From NCBI GenBank assembly GCA_003151535.1, contig PLXT01000145.1:1-10218 (forward strand): DNA of 10,218 bases, given 5' to 3'. Shown here piece after piece: positions 1-6,425 of the stretch. The stretch comes from Methanobacterium sp. Its GTDB lineage: Archaea; Methanobacteriota; Methanobacteria; Methanobacteriales; Methanobacteriaceae. A model generated the notes under the pieces. The model worked only from the letters and a program-made list of their open reading frames with translations, did not search any database and had not been told where the DNA came from. Both the position numbers and the translations under genes were made by a program. Every line of letters begins with the position of its first letter. The stretch's first letter is position 1.

Positions 1-252
1 AGAAAAAAATCTAAGACCCTATAAAACTTATATTGCTTGAAAATTAGAAGAAATAGTATAATGTGTTGATAATAATGCATATTTTATATTATTAAATTTT
101 CTCGATCAGAGTATTTATATATAATGAAATTCTATATTTTAATATCGGAAGTGGGTTTCCTCTTTCCGATATCTTAAATTTGTAACTAGATAATTTAAAC
201 CAATTCCCGAGACAAGGAGTTCTAAAGATTATAAAACGTAAAAATAGATTAA
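1..252. other. AT-rich stretch without a gene
   Basis: I see no credible reading frame on either strand here. The stretch is mostly A and T. The only structured element is the perfect inverted repeat listed separately at 142-172. It may contain the 3' end of a transcript that starts left of the window, but nothing shows that directly. Confidence 0.6.
142..172. repeat. 9-bp perfect inverted repeat (hairpin)
   Basis: ATATCGGAA at 142-150 is the exact reverse complement of TTCCGATAT at 164-172, separated by 13 bases. The arms contain a CGG/CCG core that stands out in a region of almost pure A and T. No long T tract follows, so it is not a classical intrinsic terminator. It could be a 3'-end hairpin of an upstream transcript or a protein-binding site. 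Confidence 0.6.
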
Positions 253-330
253 ATGAAAAAAATAGTATTTTATGGAAAAGGAGTATTGAAAAATCCCCAA
301 ACTCCCAAATACGTAAATTTTGAGATATAA
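253..330 (+). pseudogene. Relic of a NifH-like P-loop ATPase (N-terminus only)
   Basis: The frame opened by ATG at 253 begins MKKIVFYGKG, the typical opening of the NifH family (nitrogenase iron protein and relatives such as CfbC or BchL), which continues GGIGKS. Here the open frame drifts off after GKG and stops at 328-330. Adding one G near 283 restores GKG-GIEKSP, which matches the Walker A loop except for G to E (GGA to GAA) and T to P (ACA to CCA). The restored frame also stops, at 321-323. No later NifH motif can be found before the next gene, so this is a truncated, frameshifted remnant. The preceding bases show no good ribosome binding site. Family members bind ATP and pass electrons from a [4Fe-4S] dimer to a partner enzyme; this remnant cannot. 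The match covers only about 15 residues, so chance similarity is possible. Confidence 0.5.
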
Positions 331-332
331 AA
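325..332 (+). promoter_or_regulatory. Possible TATA box for the ferredoxin relic
   Basis: ATATAAAA lies about 32 bases upstream of the ribosome binding site AGGTGAT (357-363) of the ferredoxin relic. The distance would allow a transcription start near 350. The whole area is A/T-rich, so such a box can occur by chance. Confidence 0.3.
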
Positions 333-373
333 AAAATTTTTTAAAGAATAATTACAAGGTGATAATTTTGATT

Positions 374-581
374 ATGGTAACTATAACACTAGATCATGGT
401 CAATGTCATGGATCAAATTGTGGTGCTTGTGCATAGTGTATGTCCAACCAATGTTTTTGTAATTAAAGAGAATAGAATATGCGCCAATTCACCTCAATAT
501 TGCAAATTATGCTATAAATGTCTGGAAATATGTCCTACTGTGGCTTTAAACCTTAAAAAATTAGAAGGTGAATGTATTTAA
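374..581 (+). pseudogene. 2x[4Fe-4S] ferredoxin, frameshifted
   Basis: Small electron carrier with two [4Fe-4S] sites, broken by one extra base. Reading from ATG 374 (ribosome binding site AGGTGAT at 357-363; a TTG at 368 is an alternative start) gives the first motif C11-x4-C16-x2-C19, then hits TAG at 434-436. Skipping one base, for example T434, continues with SVCPTNVF and a complete second motif C43-x2-C46-x2-C49-x3-CP, ending at TAA 579-581. The repaired protein is 68 residues with all eight cysteines, the full length of this archaeal ferredoxin type (first motif Cx4Cx2Cx3CP). The later frame alone can also open at ATG 396 (61 residues), but then loses three of the four cysteines of the first cluster. 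It lies just downstream of the NifH-like relic and about 540 bases before korD. Either a recent pseudogene or a sequencing error; everything except the one base looks intact. Confidence 0.75.
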
Positions 582-583
582 TA

Positions 584-592
584 TTTTTTTTT
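584..592 (+). terminator. T9 tract after the ferredoxin relic
   Basis: Nine T residues begin two bases after the TAA stop of the ferredoxin relic. Runs of T on the coding strand are the normal archaeal transcription termination signal. Its preserved position suggests the relic was once, or still is, an independently terminated transcript. Confidence 0.5.
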
Positions 593-1117
593 AAATTATT
601 CAAATACAAGGTTATAAAAACGGGGTTTTGATGAGATGTATAAGTTAATGTATTGTCAAAGTGCATATTGGTTTATATTGAAGACTAATCTTCTCCAATA
701 AAACAATAATTAAAGCTATATGAAGTTAGTATGTCCCAATTACAGATATCTAATAATTATGTTAGAGTAAAAGAAAGATATAAACGTTTTAACTAATATA
801 TAAAGTGTCAGAGGATGGAGCACTAATATAATGAATATCTATTTTAAATATTTGTAATGTAATTATTAACAATTCCAGCACTTATTTATTAATTTAACTT
901 CTTCTATTCTCTCAATGAAATAGAATACAATCTTTGATCGTTTTTTTTAAAATCGAATTATAACTTATTTTCCATCAACTTTGAGCAAAAAGTTGAAATA
1001 TTGATTTATCCAATTAATTAATAATAAAATAAAATAGATCTCTTTAATTAAAATGTGAGGCTAATATCCAATGAATAGTCTTGGATGAATAATATAACAT
1101 TACTGAAGGTAACGAAC
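593..1117. other. Non-coding stretch upstream of the kor operon
   Basis: About 520 AT-rich bases with no gene I can support; the longest frames are around 20 codons without ribosome binding sites. It contains a T8 run at 941-948, a weak 7-bp inverted repeat (902-908 with 919-925) and the perfect 8-bp hairpin listed at 975-996. The kor operon promoter should lie here; AT-rich boxes such as the one at 1043-1052 could serve, but none is clearly better than the background. The length exceeds what a promoter needs and it follows two gene relics, so part of it may be decayed coding sequence. Confidence 0.5.
975..996. repeat. 8-bp perfect hairpin upstream of korD
   Basis: TCAACTTT at 975-982 pairs exactly with AAAGTTGA at 989-996 across a 6-base loop (GAGCAA). 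It lies about 120 bases before the korD start. It could be an operator, a leader hairpin or the end of an antisense transcript; the sequence alone does not decide. Confidence 0.5.
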
Positions 1118-1327
1118 ATGATAACTATTAACGAGGATTTATGTAAGGGATGCAACTTATGCAAAGAATTCTGTCCACTTAAAGTTTATGAAGAATCCAA
1201 AATCCCTAATAAAAAGGGGATTCATGTACCTTGTCCAAAAAATGAGGAAAAATGTACAAAATGTGGATTATGTATTTTAATGTGTCCAGATCAAGCAATA
1301 GCAGTGGATGATAAGGATGAAGACTGA
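1118..1327 (+). CDS. korD: 2-oxoglutarate:ferredoxin oxidoreductase, delta (ferredoxin-like) subunit
   Basis: The 69-residue electron-transfer subunit of KOR, carrying two [4Fe-4S] clusters that link the catalytic subunits to ferredoxin in the cytoplasm. Two complete motifs are visible: C9-x2-C12-x2-C15-x3-CP and C46-x2-C49-x2-C52-x3-CP; a spare C39 lies between them. I chose ATG 1118 because GAAGGT (1105-1110) sits at good ribosome-binding distance and the protein then begins MITINEDLC, the usual short lead before the first cluster. An in-frame ATG at 1085 would add 11 residues but has no good ribosome binding site. It is first in the korD-A-B-C-sucC operon, and korA starts 11 bases before its end. 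Delta subunits of pyruvate, 2-oxoacid and 2-oxoglutarate enzymes look alike; the assignment rests on the neighbouring subunits and sucC. Confidence 0.9.
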   Translation: MITINEDLCKGCNLCKEFCPLKVYEESKIPNKKGIHVPCPKNEEKCTKCGLCILMCPDQAIAVDDKDED

Positions 1328-2444
1328 AAAATATTTTATACAGGGTAACGAAGCCTGTGCAAGAGGAGCCATAAAGGCAGGATGCAGATTTTTTGCGGGC
1401 TATCCAATAACTCCTTCAACAGAAATAGCAGAGGATATGGCAGTATTTCTTCCAAGAGAAGGCGGTACATTTATCCAAATGGAAGACGAAATATCAGCAC
1501 TTGGGGCGGTGATAGGAGCTGTGTGGGGAGGAATTAAAGGCATGACTGCCACTTCTGGACCAGGATTTTCTCTTATGCAGGAACACATAGGATATGCTGC
1601 AATGACCGAAACTCCTTTGGTAATAGTGAATATGCAAAGGGGTTCACCATCTACTGGACAACCAACTATGGCTTCTCAGAGCGATATGATGCAGGCGAGA
1701 TGGGGTTCGCACGGTGATTATGAAATAATAGCAATGTCCCCTGCATCTGTTCAAGAGTGTTTTGATTTCACAGTACGAGCTTTTAACCTAGCAGAAAAAT
1801 ATAGGGTGCCTGTCATGATTATGGCCGATGAGATTGTTGGTCACATGAGAGAAAAGATCACCATACCTGAAGAAATGGAAATTAGGGCTAGGGAACTGCC
1901 TTCTGAAAGTCCAAAGACATTTTTACCGTATAAAGCAGAGCCTGACGGAACTTCGGCCATGCCCCCTTTTGGAGAAGGATACAAACTACACATAACGGGA
2001 TTAACTCATGATGAAAGAGGATATCCAGACGCTTCAAATCCAAAATCCCACTCTAAACTTGTAACACGACTTTGTAACAAAATACTGAAGAATACAAATG
2101 AAATTGCTACAGTAAAAACCATGTATACCGAAGATGCAGATATTCTTATTGTTGCATACGGTGCACCATCAAGATCAGTGATTACTGCAGTTAAAAAGGC
2201 AAGAGAAGAGGGTTTAAAAGCAGGTTTCATAAAGTTAGAAACGGTATGGCCATTCCCTGAAGACATGCTATGTGAAGCAGCAAAAAATGCTAAAAAAGTC
2301 ATTGTTGTTGAAATGAACCTCGGACAAATATTCCATGAAGTCAAAAGAATATTAAGAAACCATGAGGTTCAACTTCTCCCTAAAATTGGGGGAGAAATGC
2401 ACAAGCCCAATGAAATACTTGAAACTATTAAAAAAGGTAAATAA
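1317..2444 (+). CDS. korA: 2-oxoglutarate:ferredoxin oxidoreductase, alpha subunit
   Basis: Catalytic subunit of KOR, which in methanogens carboxylates succinyl-CoA reductively to 2-oxoglutarate using reduced ferredoxin. From ATG 1317 it has 375 residues, the usual length. Visible landmarks are GYPITPSTE at 28-36, QMEDEISALGA at 54-64 and TSGPGFSLM at 79-87 (the pyrimidine-binding half of the thiamine diphosphate site, with its conserved Glu), and in the C-terminal domain YGAPSRS (281-287) and VEMNLGQ (331-337), typical of KorA. An in-frame ATG at 1308 would add three residues; 1317 is preferred because the protein then begins just before the conserved YFIQGNEACARGA and because GGATGAT (1306-1312) can act as a ribosome binding site. 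It overlaps korD by 11 bases, indicating translational coupling. An 86-base gap follows before korB, unusual inside this compact operon. Confidence 0.95.
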   Translation: MKTEKYFIQGNEACARGAIKAGCRFFAGYPITPSTEIAEDMAVFLPREGGTFIQMEDEISALGAVIGAVWGGIKGMTATSGPGFSLMQEHIGYAAMTETPLVIVNMQRGSPSTGQPTMASQSDMMQARWGSHGDYEIIAMSPASVQECFDFTVRAFNLAEKYRVPVMIMADEIVGHMREKITIPEEMEIRARELPSESPKTFLPYKAEPDGTSAMPPFGEGYKLHITGLTHDERGYPDASNPKSHSKLVTRLCNKILKNTNEIATVKTMYTEDADILIVAYGAPSRSVITAVKKAREEGLKAGFIKLETVWPFPEDMLCEAAKNAKKVIVVEMNLGQIFHEVKRILRNHEVQLLPKIGGEMHKPNEILETIKKGK

Positions 2445-2530
2445 TTAGAGGATAGGATAAATATTATCAACCTATTCTTAAAATTATAATAATGTTATTA
2501 TGATCTTAAATCATTTATGGAGATGAAATT
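2445..2530 (+). promoter_or_regulatory. korA-korB spacer with palindrome and possible internal promoter
   Basis: This 86-base gap is the only wide one in the operon. It holds a palindrome, ATAATAA (2486-2492) with TTATTAT (2495-2501), separated by two bases. It also holds the TATA-like run AAAATTATAATA (2480-2491), placed so that transcription could begin some 20 bases before korB. The korB ribosome binding site GGAG lies at 2519-2522. Internal promoter, mRNA processing site or simple spacer are all possible. Confidence 0.35.
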
Positions 2531-3397
2531 ATGGATAAAACGAATCAAAATCGTTTTATGAAATACTTGAGAACAGATAGACTTCCCAACATCTTCTGCC
2601 CAGGATGCGGGAATGGTATAGTTATGAACTCGTTTTTCAACGGAATGGAACGTGCTGAAGTTGATTTTGACAATTTAGCACTCGTATCGGGAATTGGATG
2701 TTCATCAAGGGTACCGGGGTACATTAAGTGTGATTCATTACACACAACCCATGGGAGGCCAATTGCATTTGCAACCGGACTTAAACTTGCAAATCCTGAA
2801 TTGGATGTCGTGGTATTTACTGGAGATGGAGATGCAGCGGCCATAGGAGGTAATCATCTTATTCATGGTGCAAGGAGGAACATAGACCTCACCGTAATTT
2901 GTATAAATAATAGTATTTATGGAATGACAGGGGGGCAGATAAGTCCAACATCCCCAACAGGAAGCTACGGGAGTACGGCTCCATTTGGAGCAGTCGAAAA
3001 ACCATTTGATTTATCAGAACTTACCAAAGCTGCGGGTGCTACCTATGTTTCAAGATGGACAACTGCTCATCCTGTTCAGTTAGCGAATGCAATTAAGGCA
3101 GGTCTTCAGAACAAGGGATTTTCATTCATCGAGGCTGTTTCTCAGTGTCCAACATATTTCGGCAGGAAAAATAAGATGAAAACAGCTGTTTCCATGATGC
3201 AGTGGATGAAAGAAGAGAGTATTACTAAAAAAAGAGCTGAAAAAATGGACAAAACTGATCTTGAAGGTAAACTTATAGTCGGAGAGTTCCAAAATAAAAA
3301 TGAGGCAGAATTTACCGAACAAATCTGTAAACTTCTTGAAGATAAATGCACTACTGGAAAACCATTTTCAGTGAAATCAGCCTTCTGGGAGGACTGA
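2531..3397 (+). CDS. korB: 2-oxoglutarate:ferredoxin oxidoreductase, beta subunit
   Basis: The thiamine diphosphate- and [4Fe-4S]-binding beta subunit of KOR, 288 residues, normal for the family. The cofactor motif is clear: GDGDA at 98-102 followed by INN at 125-127, which bind the magnesium and diphosphate. Cysteines expected to hold the proximal cluster are C23 and C26 in CPGCG, C57 in GIGCSS and C206 in SQCPTYFG. The start ATG 2531 has GGAG (2519-2522) ahead of it, and the protein begins at the usual distance before CPGCG. The stop at 3395-3397 is followed one base later by the korC start (TGAAATG), so the two are translationally coupled. Pyruvate enzymes have a related beta subunit, but KorC as a separate polypeptide and sucC downstream support 2-oxoglutarate. 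Confidence 0.95.
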   Translation: MDKTNQNRFMKYLRTDRLPNIFCPGCGNGIVMNSFFNGMERAEVDFDNLALVSGIGCSSRVPGYIKCDSLHTTHGRPIAFATGLKLANPELDVVVFTGDGDAAAIGGNHLIHGARRNIDLTVICINNSIYGMTGGQISPTSPTGSYGSTAPFGAVEKPFDLSELTKAAGATYVSRWTTAHPVQLANAIKAGLQNKGFSFIEAVSQCPTYFGRKNKMKTAVSMMQWMKEESITKKRAEKMDKTDLEGKLIVGEFQNKNEAEFTEQICKLLEDKCTTGKPFSVKSAFWED

Positions 3398-3398
3398 A

Positions 3399-3944
3399 AT
3401 GCGTAAAGATATTAGGATAGCAGGATTTGGAGGTCAGGGAATTATTCTTGCAGGGATTGTCATAGGAAAAGCAGCTGCACTGCATGATGGCATGCATGCA
3501 GTTCAAACACAGTCTTATGGTCCTGAAGCTCGGGGGGGAGCTTCTAAAACAGAAGTTGTTGTGAGCGATGAAGAAGTTGATTACCCAAAAGTTCAGAATC
3601 CTGACATATTTATTGCAATGTCGCATCCGGCATTAATGGCATATTTGGACGATCTTAAAGATGGAGGAATTCTCATCATCGATCCTGACATGATTTCAGA
3701 AGATGAAGTGATGCCATTTGTTCAAAAACATAATATAAAACTTTACAAAGCTCCAGCGAGTAGAACTGCAGCTGAAGAAATAGGGCTTAAAGTAGTTGCT
3801 AACATTGTTATGGTAGGGGCCATAACTAGGATTACCAAGGTAGTATCCGAAGAAGCTGTTAGGGCGGCCATAGCTGAAAGCGTCCCTCCTGGAACAGAGG
3901 AAAAAAATCTGGCAGCATATGACGCGGGTTTAAAACTCGCTTGA
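3399..3944 (+). CDS. korC: 2-oxoglutarate:ferredoxin oxidoreductase, gamma subunit
   Basis: Gamma subunit of KOR, 181 residues. In this enzyme superfamily the gamma domain contributes to coenzyme A binding and to the assembled heteromer. The family signatures are GFGGQG at 9-14 close to the N-terminus and QSYGPEARGG at 38-47. The gene begins one base after korB and is followed 13 bases later by sucC, whose strong ribosome binding site overlaps its end region. In related organisms this same order (korA, korB, korC, sucC) is common, which fits co-production of the two enzymes that act in sequence. Start ATG 3399 is the only sensible one, since the glycine-rich motif follows within nine residues. 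Confidence 0.95.
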   Translation: MRKDIRIAGFGGQGIILAGIVIGKAAALHDGMHAVQTQSYGPEARGGASKTEVVVSDEEVDYPKVQNPDIFIAMSHPALMAYLDDLKDGGILIIDPDMISEDEVMPFVQKHNIKLYKAPASRTAAEEIGLKVVANIVMVGAITRITKVVSEEAVRAAIAESVPPGTEEKNLAAYDAGLKLA

Positions 3945-3945
3945 T

Positions 3946-3953
3946 AGGAGGGT
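3946..3953 (+). promoter_or_regulatory. Strong ribosome binding site deciding a GTG start for sucC
   Basis: AGGAGGGT is the best ribosome binding site in the window and sits four bases before GTG 3958. No ATG lies nearby in frame, so it decides the non-ATG start. Confidence 0.8.
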
Positions 3954-3957
3954 CAAC

Positions 3958-5064
3958 GTGAAGATTCATGAATACATAGCCAAAGATATATTTAAAGAGG
4001 AAGGAATCTCTGTACCCCAAAATAAAATGGTAGTTAATCCTGAAGAAGCCAAGATGGCAGCATCCGAAATTGGAAAACCTGTTGTAATCAAATCACAAAT
4101 ACTTGTTGGTGGGAGAGGTAAGGCTGGTGGAATTAAATTTGCTGATAATCCTGATGAAGCTTACACCAAGGCCAGTGAAATATTGGGATCAACTGTGAAG
4201 GATGAAAGAGTTGAAATGGTTCTTGTCGAAGAAAAACTTGAAATCATATCTGAATATTATCTAAGTATTGTACTTGACAGATCTGCTAAAAAACCGCTTA
4301 TAATGGCAAGCATGTCTGGAGGCATTGATATTGAGGATGTTGCACGGGATACACCCGAAGAAATAATTAAATATTATTTAAATCCACTAAATGAATTTTT
4401 ACCCTACCAAGGAAGGGAGATCGCCATCAAAATGGGTGTTCCAAATTCTCAGATAACAAATGTGGGTTCAATTGTTTGTAAATTATTCAATGTATTCGAA
4501 AAGTACGATGCAACCATAGCAGAAATAAATCCATTAGTTGTTACTACTAATGGTATCATGGCCGCAGATGCGAAGTTAGATATTGATGATGATGCTCTGT
4601 ACAGACAAAAATGTCTGGTTGACCTCGAGAAGGTTACTAAAGGAGAATTTGCATATGTAAAGCTTGATGGGAACATAGCTGTTATTGGAAATGGTGCTGG
4701 CCTTACTTTGAGTGGAATGGATATGTTGAAACTATACGGTGGTAAACCTGCAACCTTCCTAGATATTGGTGGTGGCTCTTCACAGGAAAATATTGTAAAG
4801 GCCTTAAACATTGTAATATCTGATCCTGATGTTAAAACAGTATTTTTAAATGTTCTTGGAGGTATAACTCGGGCAGATGATGTTGCAAGGGGCGTATTGG
4901 ATGTTTTAAATGCTTCAAAACGTAGAATTCCTCTTGTTATTAGGTTGACTGGTACGAATGAAGAAGAAGGACAGAGAATACTTAAAGAAGCGGGTGTACC
5001 TTATGAAACTTCAATGGAAGCAGCAGCAAAAAAAGCTGTAGAACTATGTAAAGATATTACATAA
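3958..5064 (+). CDS. sucC: Succinyl-CoA ligase (ADP-forming), beta subunit
   Basis: Beta subunit of succinyl-CoA synthetase, which with SucD makes succinyl-CoA from succinate, CoA and ATP; in methanogens this supplies KOR with substrate. The 368 residues comprise an N-terminal ATP-grasp domain (about 1-230) with K45, the glycine-rich loop GGRGKAGG at 51-58 and the metal-binding EINP (189-192; N191) plus D204. A C-terminal CoA-ligase domain contains GNGAGLT (244-250), DIGGGSS (269-275) and NVLGGITR (298-305), the loop that meets the phosphohistidine of SucD. The start is GTG, supported by an excellent ribosome binding site and the standard opening MKIHEYIAKDIF. SucD is not in this window. Two T tracts close behind the gene suggest that the operon ends here. 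Confidence 0.95.
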   Translation: MKIHEYIAKDIFKEEGISVPQNKMVVNPEEAKMAASEIGKPVVIKSQILVGGRGKAGGIKFADNPDEAYTKASEILGSTVKDERVEMVLVEEKLEIISEYYLSIVLDRSAKKPLIMASMSGGIDIEDVARDTPEEIIKYYLNPLNEFLPYQGREIAIKMGVPNSQITNVGSIVCKLFNVFEKYDATIAEINPLVVTTNGIMAADAKLDIDDDALYRQKCLVDLEKVTKGEFAYVKLDGNIAVIGNGAGLTLSGMDMLKLYGGKPATFLDIGGGSSQENIVKALNIVISDPDVKTVFLNVLGGITRADDVARGVLDVLNASKRRIPLVIRLTGTNEEEGQRILKEAGVPYETSMEAAAKKAVELCKDIT

Positions 5065-5084
5065 AGAGTTATTTAATTAAATCA

Positions 5085-5110
5085 TTTTTTATATAACATC
5101 CCATTTTTTT
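5085..5110 (+). terminator. Paired T tracts ending the kor-sucC operon
   Basis: T6 at 5085-5090 and T7 at 5104-5110 follow the sucC stop by 20 to 46 bases, with no stable hairpin before them. This is the usual form of an archaeal terminator. Confidence 0.55.
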
Positions 5111-5227
5111 GTCAATTATCATTTCGAATAATCTCTATTAAAAATAAGATCAAAAAAGAGAACATAATATTGCCATTATTAATCCAATCTTTTAATTAAC
5201 AAATCCTACACCCAAAATGAGGAGGGG

Positions 5228-5247
5228 ATATTATCTTCCCATAATAT
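5228..5247. repeat. 7-bp perfect inverted repeat in the sucC-DUF1002 spacer
   Basis: ATATTAT (5228-5234) and ATAATAT (5241-5247) flank a CTTCCC loop; GGGA just before can instead pair with TCCC inside the loop, so two alternative folds exist. It lies in the 283-base spacer between convergent genes. The rest of that spacer (5111-5347) shows no gene I can support. Confidence 0.4.
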
Positions 5248-5347
5248 TAGTTGATCATCACATCTTATTGACACCACATGTAAGAATGTACATACGAGTC
5301 AAAGATATAGGGATGTATCAATGAATTTCAAAGATTTTCCATTTTTT

Positions 5348-6212
5348 TTAACTATATTGCTGTACCAGGTTGGTCAAGTAGTTATAGATGCTATGTAAAT
5401 AGTTCATTATTTGATCTATAATCCCGCCAGATTTTGTGGCCTGATTTGTAGCATTTTGTAGCTGATTTTTGAAGTCTGTTAAACTTGACTGAGCTTTCTG
5501 TGAATCTGAAATTGTATTTGCAATCTGTTGTGCTTGTTGGTCAGTTAGATTTATATTCATATTATTAGCAATGTTTACAACGATTACTTTAATCTTGGTA
5601 GGATCTTGAAGATTCTGACTTTGTACTTGGTTTTTTGCATTTGAAAAAAGGTCCGCTATTTTATTTGGATCTTGTCCAGTTTCATTTACAATTTGAGTTT
5701 CAGTGTATAATTCTTCTGTGGCTGCTTTTTTTGCTTGTTCTGGTATTGGTGTTCCTACAGCTATTTCATAAGAATCAAGAACACCCGCAAGGGCTGCTTC
5801 TCCAGATGCTGAAACTGGAGAGGATACAACAACATATCCATTATTTATTCCACAAGATTCCAATGCATTAGCATACATCTTAGGTGTTACAACTGTTATC
5901 TTACTAGTATCAACAACTACATCAATTCCCTGGTTGTAACTTAGATCCACCATTGCACAGGAAAATATCTGACTTGATGGGTATGCTATTTCCTGTAATG
6001 TTGGTCGAAATTGCATTTACCTCTGAGGCGGTTACAACCTTGGAAGTAGCGTCATTAATATTTTTACTAGTTTTTGACTGGAAGTAACTGATCACAGTAT
6101 TTTTCATATTTGCATAAGTTGTTTTCCCATAGGTTACAGCAAAACCAGAAGCACTGTAAACAGGGCTTAACATTATTATTATCAAAATTAATCCTATTAA
6201 CAACTTCTTCAT
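5348..6212 (-). pseudogene. Secreted DUF1002-family protein, frameshifted
   Basis: On the minus strand, ATG 6212 opens a frame with a signal peptide (MKK, a hydrophobic run LLIGLILIIIML, then a likely cut after VYS at residue 20). After NITGNS (residue 76) this frame diverges and stops at 5922-5924. Skipping one base near 5984 joins it to YPSSQIFSCAMVDLSY and a frame that runs to TAA at 5348-5350. The repaired protein has 287 residues and carries the DUF1002 signature order, including VVTPKMYANAL and VSASGEAALAGVLDSYE, a helical middle section with LTDQQAQQIAN, and a hydrophobic C-terminus. DUF1002 proteins are predicted to be secreted; their function is unknown. The start is set by GGTGAT (6222-6217) four bases upstream; a GTG at 6221 overlaps that site and is less likely. 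One extra base is the only defect, so recent inactivation or a sequencing error are both possible. Confidence 0.8.
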
Positions 6213-6287
6213 ATCAATCACCTTCGTTCATGGAACTTGATAATTTAACTTTATTTTTTCTCATTTATGTTTTCAATTATTAAATCT

Positions 6288-6303
6288 ATGTTTATAAATC
6301 TTT
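6288..6303 (-). promoter_or_regulatory. TATA/BRE-like promoter for the DUF1002 gene
   Basis: Read on the minus strand, AAAGA is followed by TTTATAAA (6298-6291), a good match to an archaeal BRE plus TATA box. A start about 25 bases on would leave a leader of roughly 55 bases before ATG 6212. The TATA core is self-complementary, but no gene lies to the right on the + strand. Confidence 0.45.
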
Positions 6304-6425
6304 AAATGACTCAGAATCCTATTAAACTCACGTTTTGGATAATTTGACTTAATTAATGTAAATCTATAAGTATTTATTACTTTTATTCTTGATGATTTCA
6401 TAATTCAAATCTTTATTCTAGTTAT

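Noticed and set aside
434..436. TAG in the ferredoxin relic read as pyrrolysine or another recoded amino acid.
   Set aside because: Reading through TAG in the same frame reaches another stop within a few codons and loses the second cluster; only a frame change restores the protein.
636..796. Short frames of about 21 codons (636-701 and 731-796) in the kor upstream region.
   Set aside because: No ribosome binding sites, no recognisable motifs, and such lengths are expected by chance in AT-rich DNA.
1..1117. CRISPR array, insertion sequence or attachment site in the AT-rich left region.
   Set aside because: No regularly spaced repeats, no transposase fragment and no matching terminal repeats could be found by eye.
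5217..5324. A 35-codon frame starting MRRGYYLPIILVDHH between sucC and the DUF1002 gene.
   Set aside because: It has no ribosome binding site (AGGAGGGG lies inside the frame, not before it), no known motif, and it overlaps an inverted repeat.
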